From the NCBI RefSeq assembly GCF_946479885.1, contig NZ_CAMLHM010000048.1:1-31192 (forward strand): a stretch of 31,192 nucleotides of DNA. The letters run 5' to 3'. Position numbers and translations under genes: made by a program. How positions within the stretch are numbered: the stretch's first letter is position 1; every line of letters starts with the position of its first letter. Shown piece by piece: positions 7,982 to 15,804 of this stretch. The DNA comes from an uncultured Devosia sp. Lineage in GTDB: Bacteria > Pseudomonadota > Alphaproteobacteria > Rhizobiales > Devosiaceae. A model generated the notes under the pieces. The model was given only the letters and a program-made list of their open reading frames with translations. It did no database searches and was not told the DNA's origin.

Positions 7982-8794
7982 GTGCTCGAGACCGATATCG
8001 GCGCTGGCACTGACCGGGAAGCCGAACTCATCGCTGTCATGACGCCGCTGATCGCGGACCTGGCCGAAAACGGCAATGGCGCCGTGGCCCTGGCCGGGTC
8101 ACGCGGCAAGGGGCGGTCGGACGGGCAGTCGGATTACGATTTCCGTGTCTATGCCGAAGGCTATCGCGGGCCGGACATCAGGCAGACCGAGCAGTGGCGT
8201 CGGTTCGAGGGCGCCAGGCGGGAATGGGAGGCCAGGGGTTTCCGCATGGATGGCGTGTGGATGCGCAACTATGCCGGCGTGCGGCGCGATCTCGATGCGT
8301 GGCTGTCGGGCACCGCGGTGCCCAAGACGTTCGAATGGACCATCTGGGGCTATCATCTGCTGACGGATCTGGCGAACCAGCAGATCACCTTCGACCCCGA
8401 GGGGGAACTGGGTGACTGGAAACGGCAACTTGCCGTCTATCCGGAGGCGCTACGGGCTTCGGTGCTGCAGCAATATCGGCAAGTGCTGCAATATTGGGCG
8501 GGCGACTACCACTATGAAAGCAAGGTGGCGCGTCGCGACCTGGTGTTCCTGGTTGGTCTGACGGGCAAGCTCACCAATGCGATCCTGCAGGTCGTGTTCG
8601 CGCTCAACCGTGCCTATTTCCCCGGCGACGGCTGGAACCTGCCGATGGCCGCCGAGCTCGAGCGCCTGCCGCCCGATTTCGTGTCCCGCATGACGTCAAT
8701 CCTGACCGCCGGCAGCGATGTCGAGGCGCTGGGGCGCCAGCGTGAAGACCTCGTCGCCATGATTGCCGATCTGGAGGGCCTGATCTCGGCCTGA
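7982..8794 (+). CDS. Nucleotidyltransferase-fold protein (DUF4037-like), function unknown
   Basis: A 270-aa protein begins at a GTG only 4 nt after the fucosidase stop, so it is translationally linked to it. Residues 38-57 carry the pol-beta-type nucleotidyltransferase pattern: a GS turn (G39-S40) with SDYDF supplying two acidic residues (D51, D53). The remainder is mostly helical, with aromatic-rich segments (EWTIWGYHLLTDLAN, VLQYWAGDYHYESKVARRD) and LNRAYFPGDGWNLP near the end, resembling DUF4037-type proteins. The third catalytic carboxylate is not obvious; D70 or D84 could serve. Whether it transfers nucleotides to a sugar, protein or antibiotic-like molecule is unknown. Placement inside a glycoside utilisation operon suggests a sugar-related or housekeeping modification role. 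A later in-frame ATG at 8039 is less likely because it would lie close to the motif. Confidence 0.75.
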   Translation: MLETDIGAGTDREAELIAVMTPLIADLAENGNGAVALAGSRGKGRSDGQSDYDFRVYAEGYRGPDIRQTEQWRRFEGARREWEARGFRMDGVWMRNYAGVRRDLDAWLSGTAVPKTFEWTIWGYHLLTDLANQQITFDPEGELGDWKRQLAVYPEALRASVLQQYRQVLQYWAGDYHYESKVARRDLVFLVGLTGKLTNAILQVVFALNRAYFPGDGWNLPMAAELERLPPDFVSRMTSILTAGSDVEALGRQREDLVAMIADLEGLISA

Positions 8795-8879
8795 CCCCGC
8801 CATTCATGAACGGGCCGAGGAGAGGCCCGGGCATGCGTAACCAACGGAACTCAAACGATATGACAGAGGAGAGACTATC

Positions 8880-10094
8880 GTGAGACTTTCAATTGTACTG
8901 GCTGCCGCCGCACTGGCCGGCAGTTCGCTGATTGCGACCGCTCAGGCCCAGGAGCAGGTGAACCTGACCTGGCAAATGTGGGGCGATGAGAACGACACTG
9001 CGCTCTTTACGAGCCTGGCGGATCTCGTCACCGCCGAATATCCCAATATCAAGGTGACGCCGCAATTCTCGGGCTGGACCGACTACTGGACCCGCCTGCC
9101 GGTGCTGGCGTCGTCGGGCCAGATTGCCGACCTGGTTGCCATGCAGTCCATGCGCATGCCCAGCTTCTATTCCATCCTCGAACCGCTCGATTCCTTTATC
9201 GAGGCCGACGGCCTGGATAAGGCCGCCTTCGAGACCTCGATCATGGATGGCCTCTCCCACGACGGGGTGCAGTATGCGCTGCCCTATGATGTGGGCCCAT
9301 GGCTGGTCTACTACAACCGCGACAAGTTCGCGGCGGCCGGGCTTGCCGAACCGGCCCTCGACTGGACCTTCGACGACTTCAAGGCGGCTGCTGTCGCCCT
9401 GACGGAGGGCGACAATTTCGGCTATGCAACGCAGGCCTTCGACTACGTGGCTGGACCGATCGCACTGGGCGCCGAGTATTTCAACGACGCCAACCAGTTC
9501 GACCTGACCAATGCCGGCTATGTCGATGCGGTGGGCAAATATGCCGAGCTTACGGCGGTCGACAAGGTGTCGCCGGTCTTCGCCTCGGGTGCGGGCGCCA
9601 TTACCGGCAGCGGCCGTTTCGCCTCGGGCAATGCCGCCATGTATATCGATGGGCCATGGGTGTTGCTCAACACCAAGGACAGCGTCGACTTCAAGATGGG
9701 CGTTGCCCCGCTGCCGCGCGGCGCAGGTGAATCGCGCTTCATCACGGCCGGTTCGGGTTGGGGCGTTGCCGCCGCCAGCCAGCACAAGGAGGAAGCCTTC
9801 AAGGCGCTGACGGTGCTGACCGGTCCAAAGGCTGCCGAAATCCTGGCTTCCGCCGGTCGTGCCCTGCCGGGCAGGCTTGCCGAGCAGAGCTTCTGGTATG
9901 ACGTGGCGGCCAAGGATGTGAGCGGCACGCGCGAAACGCTGCAGTACATGTTCGAACACTCGACCCCGTTCCGCCTCAATGAATACTGGAACGACTTCGA
10001 GAACCTCCTGACCCAGTACATGCCGCTCGCCCTCAATGGCGACAATACAACCGAAGGCGTGCTGGCCGACATCCAGAGCCAGCTGCCGATGTAA
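8880..10094 (+). CDS. Periplasmic binding protein of a CUT1 (oligo)saccharide importer
   Basis: This is a 404-aa family-1 extracellular solute-binding protein. It starts at GTG 8880 after AGAGGAGAG, with a 23-residue signal peptide ending in ATAQAQ. The mature protein opens with VNLTWQMWGDENDTALFTSLADLVTAEYPNIKV in the usual SBP_1 manner and contains the ligand-lobe segments GVQYALPYDVGPWLVYYNRDKF and GNAAMYIDGPWVLL. No lipobox Cys is present, so it is a soluble periplasmic protein. As the receptor in an operon headed by a fucosidase, its ligand is probably a fucosylated oligosaccharide or fucoside (inference). It is followed by a 221-nt gap containing a folded repeat pair before the permease genes. 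Confidence 0.92.
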   Translation: MRLSIVLAAAALAGSSLIATAQAQEQVNLTWQMWGDENDTALFTSLADLVTAEYPNIKVTPQFSGWTDYWTRLPVLASSGQIADLVAMQSMRMPSFYSILEPLDSFIEADGLDKAAFETSIMDGLSHDGVQYALPYDVGPWLVYYNRDKFAAAGLAEPALDWTFDDFKAAAVALTEGDNFGYATQAFDYVAGPIALGAEYFNDANQFDLTNAGYVDAVGKYAELTAVDKVSPVFASGAGAITGSGRFASGNAAMYIDGPWVLLNTKDSVDFKMGVAPLPRGAGESRFITAGSGWGVAAASQHKEEAFKALTVLTGPKAAEILASAGRALPGRLAEQSFWYDVAAKDVSGTRETLQYMFEHSTPFRLNEYWNDFENLLTQYMPLALNGDNTTEGVLADIQSQLPM

Positions 10095-10124
10095 GCTGGC
10101 GTCCCAATGCCGAGGGCACGCTTC

Positions 10125-10275
10125 ACCTTCTCCCCTTGAGGGAGAAGGTGTCCGAAGGGCGGATGAGGGGTCGCTTTCCGACGCTCGAAGCATGGGATGG
10201 CGCAGCACCCCTCACCCGGTTCTTCCGCTGAACGCGGAAGGACCGCCCTGTCCCTCAAGGGGCGAGGGTAAGAGG
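10125..10275. repeat. Inverted pair of rhizobial-type palindromic intergenic repeats
   Basis: Two related units face each other. The left unit contains a strong hairpin, CACCTTCTCC with GGAGAAGGTG around CCTTGAG (about 10132-10159), then GGCGGATGAGGGGT. The right unit, read on the minus strand, contains CCCCTTGAGGGA, a second hairpin (CTTCCGC/GCGGAAG) and GGTGAGGGGT. This CCCCTTGAGGG / GATGAGGGGT pattern is common between genes in Rhizobiales. It lies inside the operon between binding protein and permease genes and could reduce downstream expression or protect the upstream mRNA. Confidence 0.75.
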
Positions 10276-10315
10276 GCGCAGATCTCCCCCAAAGGGAGTC
10301 GAGAAGGAGGAGCGT

Positions 10316-11251
10316 ATGACGATTGCACAGGAGACGGCCATGGCGCAGAGCCGACCGGCCACACGTCGCCGCAACCGGCTGGATGTGCGGGAGGGGCGCA
10401 CGGCGATCCTCTTCCTGCTTCCCAGCCTGATTGGGGTGATCCTCTTTCTCGTGGTGCCGATCATCGCCTCGGTGGTGCTGAGCTTCACCAACTGGAAACT
10501 GCTCGGTACGCCGCAATTTGTCGGCTTTGCCAACTACATCAAGCTGTTTACCGTCGATCCGCAATTCTGGCCGGTGCTGCGCAACACGCTGTTTTTCACC
10601 GCCGAATATCTGGTGTTGAACCTGGTCATCTCGCTGGGGCTGGCGGTGTGGATATCGAGCCTCAAGGTCGGCCAGAAGTGGTTCCGGGTGATCTTCTTTC
10701 TCCCCACCTTCACGCCCGGCATCGCCGTCGCCATCGTCTGGATGCTGATCTTTGCGCCGAACGGCTTTTTCGATTTCATCATGGCTGGCCTGTCCATCCA
10801 CGTGCCCAGCGTGCTGACCGACCAGAACCTTGCCATGCAAGCGGTCATCGTGGTCTCGCTCTGGGCGGGTGTGGGCTACAATACGGTGCTGTTCAACGCG
10901 GCACTCGACATGGTGCCGGCCAATTATCTCGAGGCGGCGCGGATCGATGGCGCCACCGCCTGGGACCGGTTCTGGAAGATCCGGCTGCCCCTGATCTCGC
11001 CGACGCTGTTCTTCGGCACGGTCATGACGGCCATCACCTCGCTGCAGGTATTCGACCAGATCTACGTGATGACGCGCGGCGGACCGGGCAATGCCACGGC
11101 GACGCTGGGTTACGCCATCTTCCAGAAGGGTTTCCAGAACTTTCAGATGGGCTACGCCTCGGCGATCGCCTGGGTGATGTTCGCGCTGATCATGGCGCTG
11201 ACGGCGATGCAGTTCTGGCTCCAGCGCAAATGGGTGCATTATGACAACTAG
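10316..11251 (+). CDS. CUT1 sugar ABC transporter permease, MalF/UgpA-like
   Basis: A 311-aa inner-membrane permease, the first of two channel-forming subunits. After a basic cytoplasmic N-terminus come the first helix (FLLPSLIGVILFLVVPIIASVVLSF split by short polar residues) and four or five more helices. The EAA loop that docks on the ATPase is [20 protein letters not shown] (around residue 203). The FDQIYVMTRGGPGNAT segment before the last helices is diagnostic of the MalF/UgpA class. The start is ATG 10316, preceded by GAAGGAGGAGCG. It overlaps the next permease by 11 nt. An in-frame ATG at 10340 (MAQSRPA) is possible but has no comparable ribosome site. Confidence 0.92.
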   Translation: MTIAQETAMAQSRPATRRRNRLDVREGRTAILFLLPSLIGVILFLVVPIIASVVLSFTNWKLLGTPQFVGFANYIKLFTVDPQFWPVLRNTLFFTAEYLVLNLVISLGLAVWISSLKVGQKWFRVIFFLPTFTPGIAVAIVWMLIFAPNGFFDFIMAGLSIHVPSVLTDQNLAMQAVIVVSLWAGVGYNTVLFNAALDMVPANYLEAARIDGATAWDRFWKIRLPLISPTLFFGTVMTAITSLQVFDQIYVMTRGGPGNATATLGYAIFQKGFQNFQMGYASAIAWVMFALIMALTAMQFWLQRKWVHYDN

Positions 11252-12092
11252 GGCCAAGCCTCGGGCGGGTGCTGTCGCGCTCGACATTCTCAACCACGGC
11301 GCGCTGGCGCTGGTGGCGCTGCTGTTCCTGTTCCCGTTCTTCTGGATGGTGTCCAACGCGGTGCGGAGCAATGCCGAAGTGATGGCCACTCCGGTGCGCA
11401 TCCTGCCCCACGTGTTCGAGTGGCATAACTTTGCCGCAGCCTGGACCGAACTGCCCTTCGGCCGGTTCTTCCTCAACAGCCTTATCGTCTCGGTCAGCGT
11501 TACCGCCATCACCGTCGTGGTGTCATGCCTTTCCGGCTACGCCTTCGCACGGCTCAAGTTCGTCGGCAGGGACACCCTGCTGATGGCCTATCTCGGCACG
11601 CTCATGGTGCCCTCCATCATGCTGATCATTCCGCTGTTCCTGATCGTCAACAGCCTCGGGATGATCAACACCTTCCAGGGCGTGATCCTGCCGGTTGCCT
11701 TCAGCACATTCGGCTCGTTCCTGCTGCGGCAGTTTTTCCTGTCCATTCCCAATGAGCTCGAGGAGGCTGCGCGGATCGACGGGGCTTCGCGGTTGCGCAT
11801 CCTGGTCAGCATCATCGTGCCGCTATCGATGCCGGCGATCGGTCTGCTGTCGCTGTTCAGCTTCATCGGGCAGTGGAACAACTTCCTCTGGCCGCTGATC
11901 GTGATGACCGGCGCCGACAATGCCACGCTGCCGGTTGGACTCACCCTGTTCCAGACGCAGCAGGGCACGGCATGGAACTACATCATGGCCGGCGCCACCC
12001 TCTCCATGCTTCCGGGCATCATCCTCGCGATTGTCCTGCAGAAGCTCATCTACAACAGCATCGCCCTCAATGCCGGCATGGGCGGCCGCTAA
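11241..12092 (+). CDS. CUT1 sugar ABC transporter permease, MalG/UgpE-like
   Basis: The 283-aa partner permease has six predicted helices, beginning with [21 protein letters not shown]. The EAA loop reads [20 protein letters not shown] (about residue 175), followed by [14 protein letters not shown], typical of MalG-class proteins. Its start lies 11 nt inside the end of the upstream permease gene, implying coupled translation and equal stoichiometry. The downstream ATPase gene begins 16 nt after its stop. Confidence 0.92.
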   Translation: MTTRAKPRAGAVALDILNHGALALVALLFLFPFFWMVSNAVRSNAEVMATPVRILPHVFEWHNFAAAWTELPFGRFFLNSLIVSVSVTAITVVVSCLSGYAFARLKFVGRDTLLMAYLGTLMVPSIMLIIPLFLIVNSLGMINTFQGVILPVAFSTFGSFLLRQFFLSIPNELEEAARIDGASRLRILVSIIVPLSMPAIGLLSLFSFIGQWNNFLWPLIVMTGADNATLPVGLTLFQTQQGTAWNYIMAGATLSMLPGIILAIVLQKLIYNSIALNAGMGGR

Positions 12093-12108
12093 ACCAAGAG
12101 GCCACACA

Positions 12109-13176
12109 ATGGCGAGCATAGTGATACGCAAGGCGATCAAGGCCTATGGCGAACTGGAGGTGCTCCACGGCGTCTCCGTGGCGGCGCATGATGGTGAGTT
12201 CGTGGTGCTGGTTGGCCCCTCGGGCTGCGGCAAATCCACCTTGCTGCGCATGATTGCGGGGCTCGAGAGCATCACCGACGGCGAGATCGAGATCGGCGGC
12301 CGCGTGGTCAACGAGCTCGAGCCCAAGGAGCGGGACATCGCCATGGTGTTCCAGAGCTACGCGCTTTATCCGCACATGACCGTGCGCGCCAACATGGCCT
12401 TCGCGCTCAAATTGGCGCGGCGCAGCCGGGAGGATATCGAGAACGAGGTGGCGCGCGCCGCCGCCATCCTCGACCTCGGACCGCTGCTCGACCGTTACCC
12501 GCGGCAGCTCTCGGGCGGGCAGCGGCAACGGGTTGCCATGGGCCGGGCCATCGTCCGCCATCCCGCCGTGTTTCTGTTCGACGAGCCGCTCAGCAATCTC
12601 GATGCCAAGCTGCGGGTGCAGATGCGCAGCGAGATCAAGGCGCTGCATCAGCGGCTGGGCAGCACGATGATCTATGTGACGCATGACCAGATGGAGGCCA
12701 TGACTATGGCCGATCGGATCGTGGTGATGCGTGATGGTCATATCGAGCAGGTCGGCACGCCGCTGCAGATCTACGACGCGCCGGTCAACAGCTTCGTGGC
12801 CAGCTTCATCGGCTCGCCAGCGATGAACCTGATCGAGGGCGATGTGGCCGCCGACGGCACCAGCCTGGCGGGCAGGGACGGAACGTCCTGGGCCTTGCCG
12901 CAAGGCGTCGCGGTGCATGGCGGCCGCTCGATGCAGCTGGGCATCCGGCCAGAGCATGTCACCCTCGATACCAACGGCATCCCGGCAACCGTCCGCAGTG
13001 TCGAGCCCACCGGTTCGGAGACACATGTGCAGATGCTGGTCGGCAGCAAGACCATCACCGCGGTGCTACGGGATCGGCCCGATATCGCCGTCGGCGACAG
13101 CGTCGGCATCGCCTTCGACCGGCACCGAGCGCTGCTTTTTGACCCGCAGAACGGTCTGCGGGTAACGGCGGGCTAG
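12109..13176 (+). CDS. CUT1 sugar ABC transporter ATP-binding protein, UgpC/MalK-like
   Basis: A 355-aa ATPase energises the importer encoded just upstream. Walker A is GPSGCGKST (about residues 37-45), the Q-loop is [11 protein letters not shown], the signature [17 protein letters not shown] and Walker [13 protein letters not shown], with the switch His in YVTHDQMEA. The C-terminal third is the TOBE-like regulatory fold ([11 protein letters not shown]), matching the UgpC/MalK length. The start at 12109 follows AGAGG; longer in-frame starts would reach back into the permease gene. Such ATPases often serve several CUT1 importers. It ends the operon; its stop codon lies in a hairpin facing a convergent gene. 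Confidence 0.93.
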   Translation: MASIVIRKAIKAYGELEVLHGVSVAAHDGEFVVLVGPSGCGKSTLLRMIAGLESITDGEIEIGGRVVNELEPKERDIAMVFQSYALYPHMTVRANMAFALKLARRSREDIENEVARAAAILDLGPLLDRYPRQLSGGQRQRVAMGRAIVRHPAVFLFDEPLSNLDAKLRVQMRSEIKALHQRLGSTMIYVTHDQMEAMTMADRIVVMRDGHIEQVGTPLQIYDAPVNSFVASFIGSPAMNLIEGDVAADGTSLAGRDGTSWALPQGVAVHGGRSMQLGIRPEHVTLDTNGIPATVRSVEPTGSETHVQMLVGSKTITAVLRDRPDIAVGDSVGIAFDRHRALLFDPQNGLRVTAG

Positions 13177-13190
13177 TTGTCTAGCCGCCG
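13166..13190. terminator. Stem-loop spanning the two convergent stop codons
   Basis: CGGCG-GGCTAG (13166-13176) pairs with CTAGCC-GCCG (13181-13190) around a TTGT tetraloop, with one bulged G. The TAG of the ATPase (13174-13176) and the TAG of the opposite gene (13181-13183 complement) face each other inside the stem. There is no T tract on either side, so bidirectional termination is possible but unproven. Confidence 0.5.
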
Positions 13191-13823
13191 CGCAAATGCG
13201 GGCCGAGGCCGAGGGTCGCCAGGCGTTGCTTCACGGTGGCTGACAATGCGGGCCAGACCGTGCGTTTTTCGGTTTCGCCGAGGTCGGCGAATTCTTCCTT
13301 GTGGCCGGCGCCGCGCATCTGCACCTCGAAAATTGACGGGTCGACGTTCCGGCGGAGGCGCTTGAGCAGTGGGAACAGCTTGGCCGCGCGTCGCGGCGAC
13401 AGTTGCAGGTTGCGGTCGAAATAGGCGCTGATTTCAGGCAGCGCGGGATCGGTGGTCAGCTGCAGGACTTGTCTGATCGTGTCGCGGCAGGTGCGCGACT
13501 GCGTCCGGGCCAGCAGGTCCTTGGCCAGGATGCGCCGCTGCTCGAGATCGAGGGCGGGCGCCGTCGACCTCGAACGAGACCGGCCTGCGGCAGAGGCAAT
13601 TGCTGCAGATGCGGTGGATTTGGCCGCTATCGCGGTGGCGAATGACGAAGCTTATACGCAGGCCGGCTTTGGCGCAGGCGTCGCAGGTGTCGGTAAAGGC
13701 ACCCTTGTCCTCGATGTCGCCGGTGAAGGTCCATTCGCCGGCATGGGGTGGTGAAAGGTCGGGGCGGCTGTCGGGATCAAGGGACACGGCATTGCCTCGC
13801 ATGACATGATTGAGGCCGGTCAC
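13181..13823 (-). pseudogene. Frameshifted gene for a Cys-motif (zinc-ribbon-like) protein
   Basis: Reading from 13823 (GTG) or 13802 (ATG), one frame encodes a credible protein with two CxxC pairs (TCDACAKAG and ICSNCLC), a likely zinc ribbon, as far as RRPVSFEVDG near 13560. After that this frame becomes Arg/Pro/Ala nonsense. The neighbouring frame continues seamlessly as ALDLEQRRILAKDLLART, then CRDTIRQVLQLTTDPALPEI, AAKLFPLLKRLRRNVDPSIF and EKRTVWPALSATVKQRLATL to a TAG at 13181-13183. The switch lies at about 13550-13566, in a GC run on the minus strand (GGCGCCCGCCC), and is explained by one extra base. It is either a sequencing error, a recent mutation or a +1 frameshift site. Neither start has a good ribosome site. 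The family is not recognised. Confidence 0.7.
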
Positions 13824-13860
13824 GGTAGCAGGGCCGGGCTTGCGAGCCTCTGAGCGCTGT

Positions 13861-13901
13861 TGTCAGCCTTTGGTAAGGCTCCCGCTTACGCGGAGCTGAC
13901 A
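13861..13901. promoter_or_regulatory. Two opposed TGTMAG-N5-TGTMAG-like boxes upstream of a secreted-protein gene
   Basis: TGTCAG-CCTTT-GGTAAG (13861-13877, plus strand) is followed after 7 nt by CTTACG-CGGAG-CTGACA (13885-13901), which on the minus strand reads TGTCAG-CTCCG-CGTAAG. Half-sites spaced 11 bp apart fit OmpR/PhoP-class response regulators. The plus-strand box begins 130 nt before the ATG at 13991, the same offset seen for the response regulator gene at 15805. The whole could also fold as a hairpin. Confidence 0.45.
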
Positions 13902-13990
13902 GCGGCGATCAGGCTGGTTCCATGCAGCACCCCTTATGGTGGCGGCGCTTCGCCCACCTCCCGGGCAGGCGAAAACAAGGAACCAAGACA

Positions 13991-14290
13991 ATGAAGATCA
14001 CCTCGAACACATCGTTCCTGCTCGGCCTCGGCCTCGCACTGCTGGCGACGCAGGCAAGCCTGGCCGATCAGGGCAATGGTAACGGCAATGGCAACAGCCA
14101 TGGCAACGGCACCACTTATGTTCTGGAGGATGGGACCGTGCATGAGACCCCGGGCGCAATGTTCCAGTATTTGCGGACCCGCGACAACGGTCTGGCTGCC
14201 GGCAATCCCAAGGACATCGTCAATGCCTATCCCGATGCGTTCGAGACGGTTGGCGATCTGATCCATCAGAAGCGCGAAACGGCCGAATAG
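13991..14290 (+). CDS. Small secreted Gly/Asn-rich protein, unknown function
   Basis: This is a 99-aa protein starting at ATG 13991 after AAGGAACC. The signal peptide is MKITSNTSFLLGLGLALLA followed by TQASLA, cleaved before DQGNGNGNGNSHGNG. That Gly/Asn linker is followed by a short folded part: TYVLEDGTVHETPGAMFQYLRTRDNG and NPKDIVNAYPDAFETVGDLI. No Cys and no membrane anchor are present, so it is probably periplasmic or exported. I do not recognise a family. A pair of candidate OmpR-type boxes lies about 130 nt upstream and a strong hairpin follows the stop. A rhizobial precedent exists for small periplasmic proteins modulating FeuQ-type kinases (FeuN); any such role here is speculation. 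Confidence 0.75.
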   Translation: MKITSNTSFLLGLGLALLATQASLADQGNGNGNGNSHGNGTTYVLEDGTVHETPGAMFQYLRTRDNGLAAGNPKDIVNAYPDAFETVGDLIHQKRETAE

Positions 14291-14304
14291 GCACGGCACC
14301 GCCC

Positions 14305-14329
14305 CACGCTGGCGCCTGGCGCCAGCGTG
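14305..14329 (+). terminator. Strong stem-loop after the small secreted-protein gene
   Basis: CACGCTGGCGCC (14305-14316) and GGCGCCAGCGTG (14318-14329) are perfectly complementary around one T, realistically a 10-bp stem with a 5-nt loop. It is followed by CGTTTCC, a poor T tract. It lies 14 nt after the stop codon. Confidence 0.6.
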
Positions 14330-14410
14330 CGTTTCCCCGCTGTCTCGCTGGTGCATTGAATGTAGGATGGCGTATCCGGCGCGGTCCGGCAGCAGCGAGG
14401 GAGACGGGAT

Positions 14411-15493
14411 ATGGCTTCAGCCACGCGAACCACCAAGGGACGGGGCAGACTGTTCGAGAGCATTGTCGAGACCGTGGGCGACACGCCGGCAATCCGCATC
14501 AACAATCTGGGCGTTCCCGGCGTCACCATCTATGTGAAGGCCGAATTCTTCAATCCGGCAGGGTCGGTCAAGGATCGGCTGGCCCTCAGCATCATCGAGG
14601 CGGCCGAGCGTAGCGGCGCACTCAAGCCCGGGCAGACGGTCGTCGAGGCCACCAGCGGCAATACCGGTATTGGCCTGGCAATGGTCTGCGCTCAGAAGGG
14701 CTATCCGCTGGTCGTTACCATGGCCGACAGCTTCTCCATCGAGCGGCGCAAGCTGATGCGCATGCTCGGCGCCAAGGTGGTGCTGACGCCGCGGGCCCAG
14801 AAGGGGCTGGGGATGTACAACAAGGCAGTGGAACTGGCCGAGGCCAATGGCTGGTTCCTGGCGCGACAGTTCGAAACCAGCGCCAATGCCGATATCCATG
14901 AGGCCACGACGGCGCGCGAGATCATCAATGATTTCGCCGGCTCCAGGCTCGACTATGTCGTGACCGGCTATGGCACGGGCGGCACGGTCACCGGGATTTC
15001 GCGCGTGCTGCGGCGCGAGCGGCCGGAAACCAAGATCATTCTCAGCGAGCCGGCCAATGCCCAGTTGCTCGGCAGCGGCCTGGCGCAGGAACGCGGCGAC
15101 GGGGGCGCCCCCAGTGTCAGCCACCCCGCCTTCACGCCGCATCCCATCCAGGGCTGGACGCCGGATTTCATTCCCCTGGTGCTACAGGAGGCGGTGGACA
15201 AGGGGGGCTATGACGAGCTGATCCCAATCGCCGGACCCGATGGCATGGTCTGGGCCAAGCGCCTGGCGCAAAAGGAAGGCATCCTCACCGGCATTTCCGG
15301 TGGCTCCACCTTCGCGGTGGCCCACCAGGTCGCCGAACGCGCCGCGCCGGGCTCGGTGATCCTGTGCATGCTGCCCGATACCGGCGAACGCTATATGACG
15401 ACGCCGCTGTTCGAAGCGATCGAGGCAGAGATGGATGCCGATGAAATGGCGCTGTCGCTGTCGACGCCCGGATATCAACTCCCGCCGGCCTAG
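14411..15493 (+). CDS. cysK: Cysteine synthase (O-acetylserine sulfhydrylase), PLP-dependent
   Basis: A 360-aa cytoplasmic enzyme makes cysteine from O-acetylserine and sulfide. The PLP lysine is K54 in NPAGSVKDRLAL; the substrate loop is TSGNTGIGLA, the phosphate-binding glycine loop is GYGTGGTVTG and the C-terminal motif is LTGISGGSTFAVA. Compared with CysK of about 320 aa it has a longer N-terminus and a C-terminal extension (AEMDADEMALSLSTPGYQLP), a version common in Alphaproteobacteria. SEPANAQLL and the insertion HPIQGWTPDFIP match CysK-type rather than cystathionine beta-synthase-type enzymes. The start at 14411 has GGGAGACGG upstream. It seems monocistronic, with a large hairpin at 15534-15573 downstream. 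Confidence 0.9.
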   Translation: MASATRTTKGRGRLFESIVETVGDTPAIRINNLGVPGVTIYVKAEFFNPAGSVKDRLALSIIEAAERSGALKPGQTVVEATSGNTGIGLAMVCAQKGYPLVVTMADSFSIERRKLMRMLGAKVVLTPRAQKGLGMYNKAVELAEANGWFLARQFETSANADIHEATTAREIINDFAGSRLDYVVTGYGTGGTVTGISRVLRRERPETKIILSEPANAQLLGSGLAQERGDGGAPSVSHPAFTPHPIQGWTPDFIPLVLQEAVDKGGYDELIPIAGPDGMVWAKRLAQKEGILTGISGGSTFAVAHQVAERAAPGSVILCMLPDTGERYMTTPLFEAIEAEMDADEMALSLSTPGYQLPPA

Positions 15494-15669
15494 CGGGCGG
15501 TTACCGGTTTCAGCCGATACGGCCGAACGCGTGCCGGCATCGACAACGCGGGGGCGGTTGTTGCCGATGCCGGTTACGCAAGTCACTGACGATCGGGAAC
15601 GGCATGGGATCTCGGACGTCAACACCCAGGACCATAGCATGGCTGGCGTGAGGGAACCGTGACGGCCCC
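15494..15669. other. Non-coding part of the 311-nt gap between cysK and the response regulator gene
   Basis: A large imperfect hairpin lies here: CCGGCATCG-A-CAAC (15534-15547) pairs with 15560-15573 at 13 of 14 positions around a 12-nt loop. It could end cysK transcription, although TTACGC rather than a T run follows. I see no convincing gene in this stretch; short reading frames lack ribosome sites. Confidence 0.5.
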
Positions 15670-15686
15670 TGTCAGCGTTCTGTAAG
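15670..15686 (+). promoter_or_regulatory. Direct-repeat box TGTCAG-N5-TGTAAG upstream of the response regulator
   Basis: TGTCAG (15670-15675) and TGTAAG (15681-15686) are spaced 11 bp apart, as expected for a tandem OmpR/PhoP-type dimer site. It begins 135 nt before the regulator ATG. A weak -10-like TATGCA starts 11-12 nt after the second half-site, the usual placement for a PhoP-type activator. It suggests autoregulation of the two-component operon. Confidence 0.5.
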
Positions 15687-15698
15687 CAAGGGAGGACT

Positions 15699-15749
15699 AT
15701 GCAGAAGGCGCCAGGAAGCGCCACCCGTCTGGTCTGGTTCGCCCGGTGA
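15699..15749 (+). CDS. Possible 16-aa leader peptide before the response regulator
   Basis: An ATG at 15699 with a near-perfect ribosome site (AAGGGAGGACT) opens a 16-codon frame, MQKAPGSATRLVWFAR, ending in TGA 56 nt before the regulator start. The ribosome site is better than that of most genes here. There is no runs-of-one-codon attenuation pattern. If transcription starts within this stretch, as the TATGCA -10 candidate would imply, it would not be translated. Confidence 0.3.
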   Translation: MQKAPGSATRLVWFAR

Positions 15750-15804
15750 CAATGCGGGCCCTGTGCCTTGTGGCGTCCGATTGGCTCACACATGGAGCAG
15801 TGCG

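Noticed and set aside
9518..11512. A 664-codon open frame on the minus strand across the binding protein and permease genes
   Set aside because: It is antisense to three strongly supported transporter genes, spans their intergenic repeat, has biased Arg/His/Gln-rich composition and no domain.
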